A DNA stretch of 39,157 bases, from NCBI RefSeq assembly GCF_050943655.1, contig NZ_JBMNPQ010000005.1, positions 1-39,157 on the forward strand. Reading direction: 5' to 3'. The position numbers and the translations under genes are program-made. Shown here piece by piece: positions 9,356 to 16,671 of this stretch (position 1 is the stretch's first letter; each line of letters starts with the position of its first letter). A model generated the notes under the pieces. The model worked only from the letters and a program-made list of their open reading frames with translations. It was not told the DNA's origin and searched no databases. This DNA comes from Peptoniphilus_A sp050943655. GTDB lineage: Bacteria; Bacillota; Clostridia; Tissierellales; Peptoniphilaceae.

Positions 9356-9928
9356 TTAATCAGAAAGCTCCTCGCTCTTTCTTAGAGACCTTTCTATATT
9401 TCCATCAAATAATTTCCCAACTCTAAATATCATCTCGTCTGGTGAATTTTGCATACCGTCCTGTATCCACTGATCCAACAGACCCACAAGGGCAGCACTA
9501 TAAAAGTTTACTATTATGGTCTTGTCCCTATCTTTTGCAGAAATATTTTTAATATGGCACTCATTTTCAATATATTTTTTCATTACAGCTTCACAAATTT
9601 TATTTAAGTACTCATCAGAATCTTTTTTGTCGATTGATTTATAAATATTTTGTGTCGCCTTTTTGTTATCCAATATAAATGAAACTGCGTGCAACAGACT
9701 CTCTTCCCAAGAATAAGTAGCATTGAATTCTTCATCAACTTTTTTTATTTCATCGCTTAAAATTTCTTTTACAAGCATGTATATGTCATCGTAGTGATAG
9801 TAAAATGTATTTCTATTTATCTCACATCTTTCTGCAAGCTCTGCTATCGTGATATTTTTTAAACTTTTTTTATCAGCTAACTTTAAAAATTCACGCTTGA
9901 TTAAATTTTTTGTATACTGTTTTGCCAC
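9356..9928 (-). CDS. TetR/AcrR family transcriptional regulator
   Basis: A DNA-binding one-component regulator of 190 residues. The N-terminal TetR helix-turn-helix is clear: ITIAELAERCEINRNTFYYHY, followed by a helical ligand or dimerisation domain resembling the DhaS-like (TetR_C) type. I choose the GTG at 9928 because GGGGAGG lies at 9936-9942, seven bases upstream; an in-frame ATG further upstream at 9964 has no such site. It precedes the mprF-like gene on the same strand with about 87 bp between, so it may autoregulate and control mprF or, less directly, ohyA. The ligand is unknown. Confidence 0.88.
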   Translation of the reverse strand: MAKQYTKNLIKREFLKLADKKSLKNITIAELAERCEINRNTFYYHYDDIYMLVKEILSDEIKKVDEEFNATYSWEESLLHAVSFILDNKKATQNIYKSIDKKDSDEYLNKICEAVMKKYIENECHIKNISAKDRDKTIIVNFYSAALVGLLDQWIQDGMQNSPDEMIFRVGKLFDGNIERSLRKSEELSD

Positions 9929-10024
9929 AAAAACACCTCCCCACACTACTTTTATTTTACCCAAATGAAAATATTTATGTATTTATACCCTAAAAATAAA
10001 ATATTGAAATTTTAGCACAAAAAA

Positions 10025-10266
10025 ATTCCCCAACTGTGTGAGGAATCAGACTGAAGATAAAATAACAAAGCTCTAAAAAAATATTATCCTATGGAAGAAA
10101 TTGTAGAAAATTCAACTTGAAGCAAACGCATAAAAATCGCACTGTTTGAGCACAAGCGAGTTTGCGATTTTCAGATCTCTCAAAGTATGAATCTTTCCAA
10201 TTTCTGTAATGAGATAAGATTTTTTGAGCTTTGTTAAAAGTCTCATTCCCCAACTGTGTGAGGAAT
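10025..10266. repeat. ~242-bp imperfect hairpin element with identical 22-bp ends
   Basis: The longest gene-free stretch (9929-10272) holds this element. The same 22-bp imperfect palindrome (ATTCC....GGAAT) occurs at 10025-10046 and 10245-10266. Inward of them, the left half (AACAAAGCTC near 10065 and GAAATTG near 10100) is the imperfect inverted complement of the right half (GAGCTTTGTT near 10225 and CAATTTC near 10200). The apex carries a 9-bp stem AAAATCGCA/TGCGATTTT around 10134-10180. No credible ORF is inside. The design suggests a non-autonomous mobile repeat (MITE/REP-like); as RNA it would fold into a long hairpin and could also end transcription of the upstream operon. Confidence 0.75.
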
Positions 10267-10272
10267 TTAAAA

Positions 10273-10434
10273 TTAAAAAATAAATTTAAATAGCATAGAA
10301 AATAATATTAAGCCAATTACGAGAACTCCAAAAACTATGGCAACATCTTTTGTCGATAGATTGGAATCGTCTTTAAAGGAATTTGACTCTATAATCTTTT
10401 TGTCATCTTCTTCATACTTATTTGTTTTACTCAT
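10273..10434 (-). CDS. Small single-span membrane protein, unknown function
   Basis: A 53-residue protein with a charged N-terminus (many Lys, Glu, Asp) and one C-terminal membrane helix (about residues 30-51, rich in V, I, L, F), ending three residues later. Topology is probably N-terminus inside. I place the start at ATG 10434, preceded by AGAAGG with 6-nt spacing; it overlaps the end of the rae1 gene by 8 bp, so translation is probably coupled. It is the last gene of the cysS-rae1 operon. In many Firmicutes sigH, rpmG, secE and nusG follow at this point, but this protein has no SecE WP motif and I do not recognise it. Confidence 0.7.
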   Translation of the reverse strand: MSKTNKYEEDDKKIIESNSFKDDSNLSTKDVAIVFGVLVIGLILFSMLFKFIF

Positions 10435-10978
10435 CTTTATCCTTCTCCCCCAAAGATTTTCTAAGTTCTTCAAGAGCTATTATGCTCTTGTCGTCTAAGA
10501 AGCCGACTCTTTCTTCTTTTAATTTTTTTGCAACCTTTTGTGTCTTCATCTTTGAATTAAAAACTTCTGCCTCAAGTTCTCTTGCAGAAATTCGGGTGCC
10601 ACCTCGCGAGAGTATTATTTGCTGTTCAATATTGTCACTTGTCGCAACTCTTACACTAGTTAGTCTCCCAATTAGGTCAAGCTGCCTTTCGATGTAGTGA
10701 TCGGCAGTTTCAAACTCCCTCGTGTAGACAATCTTTATTCCCTTTCTGTGATAGACTTTCCCGCCAGATTTTTTAACTAGATAGGCGTCAAAGACTAAAA
10801 TTATTTCCTCTTTTGTTACGTGAGAAAACTCAACCATAATATTTATAAGTTCATTTCTCGCATCTTCAAGTGATACATTTTTTAATTTTATTAAATTGTC
10901 CCATGAATTTATAATATTATACCCATCGACGAAGAGATAGCTCTTGCCTCGTCTGTAGGGATTTCTGTTGTATTTCAT
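10427..10978 (-). CDS. rae1: NYN-domain endoribonuclease Rae1 (YacP)
   Basis: A 183-residue PIN-like NYN nuclease matching the YacP family. In Bacillus subtilis Rae1 enters the ribosomal A site and cleaves mRNA in a translation-dependent way. Visible family features are the N-terminal LFVDGYNIINSW with the catalytic Asp, ARNELINIM, ILVFDAY, an ETADHYIERQL segment with further acidic residues, and VATSDNIEQQIILSRG. It starts with an ATG overlapping the rlmB stop by one base (TAATG), showing translational coupling. The gene order rlmB-yacP is the conserved Firmicute order. Confidence 0.93.
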   Translation of the reverse strand: MKYNRNPYRRGKSYLFVDGYNIINSWDNLIKLKNVSLEDARNELINIMVEFSHVTKEEIILVFDAYLVKKSGGKVYHRKGIKIVYTREFETADHYIERQLDLIGRLTSVRVATSDNIEQQIILSRGGTRISARELEAEVFNSKMKTQKVAKKLKEERVGFLDDKSIIALEELRKSLGEKDKDE

Positions 10979-11685
10979 TATCTCACAATCTCATACATAA
11001 TTATTGCAGCAGCAACAGATGCATTTAGAGAGTCAAAATCTGAAAAGTTTGGAATAGTTATAATCCTATCTGCATTCTTAAGTAAATTTTTAGAAACTCC
11101 CTTGCCTTCGTTTCCAATAATTACTCCAAGCTTTCCGCTTAAATCAGTATCTCTTATGTCTTCTCCTTCTAAATCTGTTGCATAGATCCAAAATCCAACT
11201 TCTTTTAATTTTTCAATTGCCTGCGAAAGATTACCTACTTTGCACACGTCGATGTCATAAATTGCTCCAGCAGAAGATTTTACAACAGTGTCATTTACCG
11301 TTGCAGCCCTTCTATTTGGAAAAATTATTGCATCAACTCCAAAAAAGTTTGCACTACGAGCTATTGCCCCAAAGTTGTGTGGATCTTCGATTTTATCCAA
11401 AATAAATACTTTTGCATCTTCTTTGTTTTGAAGTTTTTTGCACAAATCTTCTATCTCAATATATTCAAAATTGCTCACAAGGGCAACAACTGCCTGGTGA
11501 TTATTTGTGCCAGCAAGCTCTTCTAATTTTTCGTTATCTGCATTTACTGTTGGAACTTTTCTATCGCGCGCCATTCCAAGGATTTTTTTAATGGAACCTG
11601 TAGCATTTTTCCCAACATAAATTTTTTCTACTTCTTCTCTCTTTAGGGCCTCCATTACAGGGCCCCTGCCATATATATATTTCAT
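10978..11685 (-). CDS. rlmB: 23S rRNA (guanosine-2'-O-)-methyltransferase RlmB
   Basis: A 235-residue SPOUT-class TrmH-family methyltransferase that 2'-O-methylates a guanosine in the 23S rRNA peptidyl-transferase region (G2251 in E. coli). The N-terminal ~70 residues form the L30e-like substrate-binding domain (IYGRGPVMEAL at the start, NNHQAVVA). The catalytic knotted domain has LDKIEDPHNFGAIARSA, GVIIGNEGKGVS and DSLNASVAAAIIMYE, the three SPOUT motifs. It lies 9 bp after thyX and overlaps rae1 by one base. The last motif has FDSLNAS instead of the more common ESLNVS. Confidence 0.94.
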   Translation of the reverse strand: MKYIYGRGPVMEALKREEVEKIYVGKNATGSIKKILGMARDRKVPTVNADNEKLEELAGTNNHQAVVALVSNFEYIEIEDLCKKLQNKEDAKVFILDKIEDPHNFGAIARSANFFGVDAIIFPNRRAATVNDTVVKSSAGAIYDIDVCKVGNLSQAIEKLKEVGFWIYATDLEGEDIRDTDLSGKLGVIIGNEGKGVSKNLLKNADRIITIPNFSDFDSLNASVAAAIIMYEIVR

Positions 11686-11694
11686 TAGACTTCC

Positions 11695-12453
11695 TTATAA
11701 ATTTTCAAATTTTTCTCGAATTTCTGCTGCTTTTCCACAAGTCATCTTGCCTTCTGGGCATGGTCCATAGACACAGCCTGGTCCACAGTCTTTAAAAAGT
11801 GTAGGCGCAACTTCTCGCACTTGTCTTAGCATTTCTGTTGCAAGTTCTCTTATCTCCCACTGTGCCCTTTCGCAGCATCTTACTGTGAAGAAATGTTGAA
11901 GAGTTCTGACATTCATTGTAACGACAATTTTTGTCTCGCAAGCATTTGGAAATACATATCTTGCATCTTCAATACATTGTTTTTCCACAGAGCGTCTTGC
12001 TTTTTTCTCGTCCATTCCCTCTTCTATTAATTTTCTAGATTTTTCTGTTACTAGAATTTCAACAAGCTCGTTATAAGCTTCTTGATCTCTATTCATTGCA
12101 TCTATAAAAATCTTCTTTGCCTCTTCGTTTTCTTCGATTTGAGGTGGAATGATGTATTCAAAGTGATCGAGTTTAACATATCTTTGAGATTGTTGGGAGT
12201 ATGATGCAATTCTGTGTCTAACTAACTGATGTGTCAAAGTTCTTGAAACACCTTCTATTGCAAAAGTAAAGCTAACATGTTCAAGTGGTGATAAGTGAGA
12301 GAAGCTCATCAATTTTTCTAAAAACTTTTCTGCACTTTCATCAGTCATATCTTCTGAGATTTCTTCTACGCCCACTCTTGAGTAGCAAAGCTTAGCTGAA
12401 GCGACAATAGTCTTCTCAGGATCCATTGTGTGGGAAATAATTTTTACTTTCAT
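11695..12453 (-). CDS. thyX: Flavin-dependent thymidylate synthase ThyX
   Basis: A 252-residue FAD enzyme that makes dTMP from dUMP with methylene-tetrahydrofolate and NADPH (EC 2.1.1.148), releasing tetrahydrofolate so that DHFR is not needed. The ThyX motif RHR.xSxxxxSxR is present as RHRIASYSQQSQRY, and the C-terminal NVRTLQHFFTVRC matches the family. The C-terminus is Cys-rich (CGPGCVYGPCPEGKMTCG), an extension seen in clostridial ThyX proteins. Start overlaps the mrnC stop by 4 bp (ATGA). Its folate demand links it to the one-carbon genes elsewhere in the window. Confidence 0.95.
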   Translation of the reverse strand: MKVKIISHTMDPEKTIVASAKLCYSRVGVEEISEDMTDESAEKFLEKLMSFSHLSPLEHVSFTFAIEGVSRTLTHQLVRHRIASYSQQSQRYVKLDHFEYIIPPQIEENEEAKKIFIDAMNRDQEAYNELVEILVTEKSRKLIEEGMDEKKARRSVEKQCIEDARYVFPNACETKIVVTMNVRTLQHFFTVRCCERAQWEIRELATEMLRQVREVAPTLFKDCGPGCVYGPCPEGKMTCGKAAEIREKFENL

Positions 12454-12857
12454 TTCATCATCTCCTTAAAAATCTCTCTAATTCTTTCATAATCTTTTAA
12501 CAAATATAAGTAACCAAACAGAGCCTCCATACCCGTTGCAAATCTATAGTCTATTGGATCTGCATTTTTGGGAACGGTGTGAGACTTGGCGTTTCTGCCC
12601 CTCTTAAAAATTCGAATCTCTTCTTCTGTTAAAATAGGCTCTACTTTTTCAAATAGATGTCTTTGGGATTTTGCTCTTACAAATTTTACGCTCTCTCTGT
12701 GAAGCTTGTTTGGATTTTTTCTAGCATCGAGAGTCCATGACCTTACGAGAATTTCAAAACATGCATCCCCAATATATGCAAGTGCAAGGGGAGATAACTG
12801 CAAAATTTCTTGTTTCGTAAAATCTTTTACCTCTAAAAATTTTAAATTCTCTTCCAA
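12450..12857 (-). CDS. mrnC: Mini-ribonuclease 3
   Basis: A 135-residue RNase III catalytic domain without the double-stranded RNA-binding domain, which matures 23S rRNA termini in Firmicutes. The signature ALAYIGDACFEILVR corresponds to the RNase III helix with the metal-binding Asp, and the second acidic site is EALFGYLYL near the C-terminus. The start is a TTG overlapping the cysS end by 16 bp; no ATG lies before the catalytic core, so translation is probably coupled to cysS. The position directly after cysS is conserved in Firmicutes. Confidence 0.92.
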   Translation of the reverse strand: MEENLKFLEVKDFTKQEILQLSPLALAYIGDACFEILVRSWTLDARKNPNKLHRESVKFVRAKSQRHLFEKVEPILTEEEIRIFKRGRNAKSHTVPKNADPIDYRFATGMEALFGYLYLLKDYERIREIFKEMMK

Positions 12858-14239
12858 GTTGTACCACTTCTTGTATCTTTAATTTCGATACCCATATCTT
12901 TAAGCTCGTCTCTTATTTCATCGGCTCTTGCAAAGTCTTTATCCTTACGAGCTTTATTTCGCTCTTCAATTAATCTTTCTACTTCTTCAGAAATTTCGCC
13001 CTGTTCTTCTTCCATAATTCCCAAAACTTTTGTGAGTTTTTTAAGAAGTTCAAGAGTTTTTTCTAACATTTCTTTAGAATTATTTTCGTCTAAGTTAAGA
13101 TTTATATCTTTAACTAAGTCAAAAATTGCAGTTATTGCATCAGCTGTATTTAAGTCATCATCCATTGCGTTTTCAAATTTTTCAATATGAGCGTCAAATG
13201 ATTTAAATAACTTTTCTTCGTCATCAGTCATTTTTTCTACAGTTGATTTTTCTATTGCATCTTCTAATTTATATTTTGCATTGTAGAGTCTCTCGCGTGA
13301 GTTTTTAGTTTGATCCATTACCTCTCTTGAGAAGTTAATTGGTGAGCGATATTGTGTTGTCAAAAGGAAAAATCTAAGGATTTCAAGATCATATTCTTGC
13401 GAGATTTCTCTAACAGTAAAGAAGTTGCCCTTTGATTTACTCATCTTTTCGTTGTCAACAGTAATCATCCCGTTGTGAAGCCAATAGTTGGCAAAAGGAA
13501 CACCGTTACAAGTTTCAGACTGAGCAATTTCATTTTCGTGGTGAGGGAATTGCAAGTCCTCTCCACCTGTGTGAATGTCTATGGTATCTCCCAAAAGGGT
13601 CTTTGCCATTACAGAACATTCAATGTGCCAACCTGGACGACCTTCACCCCAAGGTGCTTCCCAGAACGGCTCGCCTTCTTTTTTATTTTTCCAAAGGGCA
13701 AAATCTTGCGGATTTTTCTTGTTGTCGTTTATATCAACTCTGTGTCCAGAAATCAAATCTTCTAAATTCTTTTTGGATAGTTTTCCATAATCCTTTGCGT
13801 GAGTTATATCAAAATAAACATCTCCATCTACTACATAAGCTGCACCCTTATCTATTAAAGTAGAAATAAAGTCAATCATCTCGTCGATAAGTTCAGTAGC
13901 TCTTGGATTAATAGTTTCGTAGTCGTATAGATGAAGTCCATTTGCATCTTTTTTAAATTCTTTTATATATCTATCTGCAATGTCTCTTACAGTTACGCCC
14001 TCGTCATTTGCTTTATTTATCATCTTGTCGTCAATATCTGTGAAGTTTACCACAAATTTAACGTCATAACCCTTGTAAAGGAAATATCTTCTAAGTGTAT
14101 CAAAAACAACTAGAGGTCTTGCATTGCCGACGTGGATGAAGTTATAGACTGTAGGTCCACAGTTATAAATAGTGACTACACCCTCTTTAATTGGTTTAAA
14201 CTCTTCTTTTTTTCTCGTTAGAGTATTGTAAACTTTCAT
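12842..14239 (-). CDS. cysS: Cysteinyl-tRNA synthetase
   Basis: A 465-residue class I aminoacyl-tRNA synthetase charging tRNA-Cys (EC 6.1.1.16). The N-terminal NCGPTVYNFIHVGNARP carries the zinc-ligand Cys27 and the HIGH-type motif HVGN at 36-39. GRPGWHIECSVM and GGEDLQFPHHENEIAQ are conserved zinc and active-site segments, and the KMSKS loop is EKMSKSKGNF. I place the start at ATG 14239, with GGAGG six bases upstream; an ATG at 14251 in frame overlaps that ribosome binding site. A terminator hairpin sits directly upstream of the ribosome binding site. First gene of the cysS-mrnC-thyX-rlmB-rae1 operon. Confidence 0.96.
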   Translation of the reverse strand: MKVYNTLTRKKEEFKPIKEGVVTIYNCGPTVYNFIHVGNARPLVVFDTLRRYFLYKGYDVKFVVNFTDIDDKMINKANDEGVTVRDIADRYIKEFKKDANGLHLYDYETINPRATELIDEMIDFISTLIDKGAAYVVDGDVYFDITHAKDYGKLSKKNLEDLISGHRVDINDNKKNPQDFALWKNKKEGEPFWEAPWGEGRPGWHIECSVMAKTLLGDTIDIHTGGEDLQFPHHENEIAQSETCNGVPFANYWLHNGMITVDNEKMSKSKGNFFTVREISQEYDLEILRFFLLTTQYRSPINFSREVMDQTKNSRERLYNAKYKLEDAIEKSTVEKMTDDEEKLFKSFDAHIEKFENAMDDDLNTADAITAIFDLVKDINLNLDENNSKEMLEKTLELLKKLTKVLGIMEEEQGEISEEVERLIEERNKARKDKDFARADEIRDELKDMGIEIKDTRSGTTWKRI

Positions 14240-14251
14240 TAATACCTCCAT

Positions 14252-14274
14252 AAAAAAACGTCTCTAAAGAGACG
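14252..14274 (-). terminator. Hairpin terminator/attenuator between NUDIX gene and cysS
   Basis: On the minus strand CGTCTCT (14274-14268) pairs with AGAGACG (14265-14259), followed by seven Ts (14258-14252). The hairpin begins 2 nt after the NUDIX stop and its T-run ends about 3 nt before the cysS ribosome binding site, so no promoter fits between terminator and cysS. Confidence 0.88.
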
Positions 14275-14276
14275 AA

Positions 14277-14771
14277 TTATTTAAAAATATTTTCAAAAAA
14301 AGAATCATAATAATCGAGACCAATAAAAGCTTTCTCGTCGATTAGTTTATATATTTCTTCTACAGTTGCAAGTCTTACATCCATTACTTCTTCTTCCTGC
14401 AACGTAATTTCTTCTAATGAAATATTTTTTCTAACTAAAAAAATGTGAAATATAGTATTTCTTTCAGTAATTATTCTTTTTAACTTTAAATCAGAAATAG
14501 AAATGTCGATGCCAAGCTCCTCTTTGAATTCACGCACCATGCCTTCTTTAGAGCTTTCACCGCTTATTACAGAACCTCCCGCTGAGCAGTACCACATGCC
14601 AGCAAAAGATTTTTTGTTAAGAGATCTCCTTTGGATAATAAATTTTCCGTCGTCGCGAAGAATCCATCCCTCAACTATTAGATGGTACTCCCCCGCCTTC
14701 AAAGGCTCTCCTCTTCTTATTACTTTAGTTTTCCATTTACCTTTTCTATTATAAACATCCCAATATTCCAC
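14277..14771 (-). CDS. NUDIX hydrolase
   Basis: A 164-residue pyrophosphohydrolase. The NUDIX box GX5EX7REUXEEXGU is complete (GSVISGE through REFKEELGI). The N-terminal EYWDVYNRKGKWK, RRGEPLKAGEYHLIVEGWI and QRRS segments resemble the YfcD/isopentenyl-isomerase-like NUDIX branch. The substrate cannot be read from sequence. The start is GTG at 14771 with AAGGAG seven bases upstream. It lies upstream of cysS on the same strand, separated only by a hairpin, so its translation may influence cysS operon expression. Confidence 0.9.
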   Translation of the reverse strand: MEYWDVYNRKGKWKTKVIRRGEPLKAGEYHLIVEGWILRDDGKFIIQRRSLNKKSFAGMWYCSAGGSVISGESSKEGMVREFKEELGIDISISDLKLKRIITERNTIFHIFLVRKNISLEEITLQEEEVMDVRLATVEEIYKLIDEKAFIGLDYYDSFFENIFK

Positions 14772-14858
14772 ATCTAATCTCCTTACGCTCTATTTTACAC
14801 TATTTGATTCTTAATTTAAAGGAGTTCTTTATTACAATAAAGATTGTAAAATTTAATT

Positions 14859-14892
14859 TAAAAAAGTTGCCACAGATTTTTCCATGGCAACT
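14859..14892 (-). terminator. Terminator after pyrG
   Basis: AGTTGCCA (14892-14885, minus strand) pairs with TGGCAACT (14872-14865) over a 12-nt loop, followed by a T-run at 14864-14859. It starts 7 bp past the pyrG stop. Confidence 0.9.
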
Positions 14893-14898
14893 ATAAAT

Positions 14899-16494
14899 TT
14901 ATTTTCTATTTTTAAGTGAAGCTTTAATAAATCCATTGAATAGTGGATGAACTTTTGTTGGACGTGATTTAAATTCTGGGTGGAACTGACAAGCGATAAA
15001 GAAAGGATGATCTTTAAGCTCAATTATTTCAACTAAGTCGTTGTCTTCGTTAATTCCAGAAAATTCGATTCCAGCAGATCTTATTTGTCCTCTGTAGCTG
15101 TTGTTAAACTCGTATCTATGTCTGTGTCTTTCTAAAACTTTGTCTTCTCCATAAAGCTTGTGAGCAAGTGAATCTTTTTCAAGAGAGCATTCATAGTCTC
15201 CAAGTCTTAATGTTCCGCCAAGATTTTTTATATCTTTTTGGTTTTCAAGTAGGTCGATTATTGGATTATTTGTGTCTGGATCAATCTCTGTTGAGTTTGC
15301 GTCTCTAAGTCCCAATTTATTTCTTGCAATGTCAATTAGTGCAATTTGCATTCCGTAGCAAATGCCAAAGTAAGGAATATTATTTTCGCGAGCGAACTTG
15401 CTTGATAAAATCATTCCTTCAGTTCCACGTGATCCAAATCCACCAGGAACTATAATTCCGTCAAGTCCCTTTAAGACATTTGTATCTTTTTCAACTTCTT
15501 CTGCATCAATCCATCTTAGGTTTAGTTTTGCACCATTTTCACATCCTGCATCTTGAAGTGCTTGATAAACTGAAAGATATGCATCGTGAAGCTCTACGTA
15601 TTTTCCAACTAGACCAATTGTAACTTCTTTATCTAGGTCTTTAAATCTTTCAACCATCTTCTTCCACTTGTGGTCTGATTGTGGCTGATTAGTTAGGTCT
15701 AGTTCTTTAAGTATATAGTCATCTAGTCCTTGTTCGTGGAAAACTAGAGGCACTTCGTATATTAAATCGACGTTTTTAGATTGTACTATCGCCTCAACTG
15801 GCACGTCGCAGAAAAGTGAAATTTTTTCTTTTAAGTCCTGTGTAACTATTCCGTTTGATCTTATGATTATTACATCAGTTTTGATTCCATTACTCATAAG
15901 CTCTTTAAAGGAGTGCTGAGTTGGTTTTGTCTTTAGCTCGTCGCTTCCTGGAATATTTGGAACAAGAACTGTGTGAACAAATAATACATCTTCTTTTTTG
16001 TTTTCTGAGTGAATTTGTCTTATTGCTTCTAAAAATGGAAGTGATTCAATATCGCCGACAGTTCCGCCAATTTCTGTTATTACTACATCGGCACCAGATT
16101 CTTTAGCCGCTTTATATACTGCATTTTTTATTTCGTTTGTTATGTGTGGGATTACTTGTACAGTTGCTCCGTTATAATCTCCACGTCTTTCTTTAGCGAT
16201 TACTTTTGAATAAACTTTTCCTGTTGTTATTGATGCTCTCTTTGTAAGTTCTTCGTCGATAAATCTTTCGTAGTGTCCAAGGTCAAGGTCAGTCTCTGCT
16301 CCATCCTTTGTCACAAAAACTTCTCCGTGTTGGTAGGGACTCATTGTGCCTGGGTCAACATTAAGGTATGGGTCAAACTTTTGCATGAAGACGCTTAGGC
16401 CTCTTTCTTTTAAAAGTCTACCTATACTTGCTGCTGAAATTCCCTTTCCAATTCCTGAAACTACGCCACCTGTTACAAAAATGAATTTAGTCAT
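14899..16494 (-). CDS. pyrG: CTP synthase
   Basis: A 531-residue glutamine-dependent enzyme converting UTP to CTP (EC 6.3.4.2). The synthetase domain begins with KFIFVTGGVVSGIGKGISAAS (P-loop-like) and has ITEIGGTVGDIESLPFLEA. The C-terminal class I glutaminase domain has GGFGSRG, the nucleophile in FGICYGMQ, and the His/Glu pair in ACQFHPEF. Full length for the family. The start ATG has a GGAGG-type site. A promoter at 16529-16557 gives a short leader with no attenuator hairpin like that of B. subtilis pyrG. Confidence 0.97.
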   Translation of the reverse strand: MTKFIFVTGGVVSGIGKGISAASIGRLLKERGLSVFMQKFDPYLNVDPGTMSPYQHGEVFVTKDGAETDLDLGHYERFIDEELTKRASITTGKVYSKVIAKERRGDYNGATVQVIPHITNEIKNAVYKAAKESGADVVITEIGGTVGDIESLPFLEAIRQIHSENKKEDVLFVHTVLVPNIPGSDELKTKPTQHSFKELMSNGIKTDVIIIRSNGIVTQDLKEKISLFCDVPVEAIVQSKNVDLIYEVPLVFHEQGLDDYILKELDLTNQPQSDHKWKKMVERFKDLDKEVTIGLVGKYVELHDAYLSVYQALQDAGCENGAKLNLRWIDAEEVEKDTNVLKGLDGIIVPGGFGSRGTEGMILSSKFARENNIPYFGICYGMQIALIDIARNKLGLRDANSTEIDPDTNNPIIDLLENQKDIKNLGGTLRLGDYECSLEKDSLAHKLYGEDKVLERHRHRYEFNNSYRGQIRSAGIEFSGINEDNDLVEIIELKDHPFFIACQFHPEFKSRPTKVHPLFNGFIKASLKNRK

Positions 16495-16528
16495 AATTCC
16501 TCCAAAATTAATTAAAACTTTACCTATA

Positions 16529-16557
16529 CTTATACAATTAAAAATTTAACTTGTCTA
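16529..16557 (-). promoter_or_regulatory. Predicted pyrG promoter
   Basis: On the minus strand a -35 TAGACA (16557-16552) and a -10 TATAAG (16534-16529) are separated by 17 bp. Transcription would start around 16521-16523, giving a leader of about 30 nt before the pyrG ATG. Confidence 0.55.
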
Positions 16558-16571
16558 AAAATTTTTGACAA

Positions 16572-16604
16572 AAACAAAAAAGGCAATTTATAAAAAATTG
16601 CCTT
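16572..16604 (-). terminator. Terminator after the histidine kinase gene
   Basis: A 9-bp stem AAGGCAATT/AATTGCCTT (16604-16596 with 16588-16580, minus strand), a 7-nt loop and a T-rich tail at 16580-16571. A weaker second hairpin, GAAAAC/GTTTTC at 16607-16625, lies just ahead of it. Confidence 0.9.
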
Positions 16605-16671
16605 ATGAAAACTTCTTCGGTTTTCTTTTATTTTATTGCAAAGTTCATTTCTTGTCAATATTTTAAAGAGT

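Noticed and set aside
10025..10266. Short ORFs inside the hairpin element
   Set aside because: They are short, lack ribosome sites and follow the inverted repeat in composition; more likely a repeat than coding sequence.
10273..10434. Small membrane protein as SecE
   Set aside because: Position and size suggest it, but the WP motif and the C-terminal amphipathic segment of SecE are absent.
14240..14776. T-box riboswitch for cysS
   Set aside because: The space before cysS is occupied by the NUDIX coding region up to the hairpin; no T-box sequence (TGGnACCGCG) or specifier stem is seen.
16565..16596. Plus-strand TTGACA and TATAAA promoter-like pair
   Set aside because: It lies on the terminator hairpin and no plus-strand gene follows until 18677; probably a by-product of the AT-rich tract.
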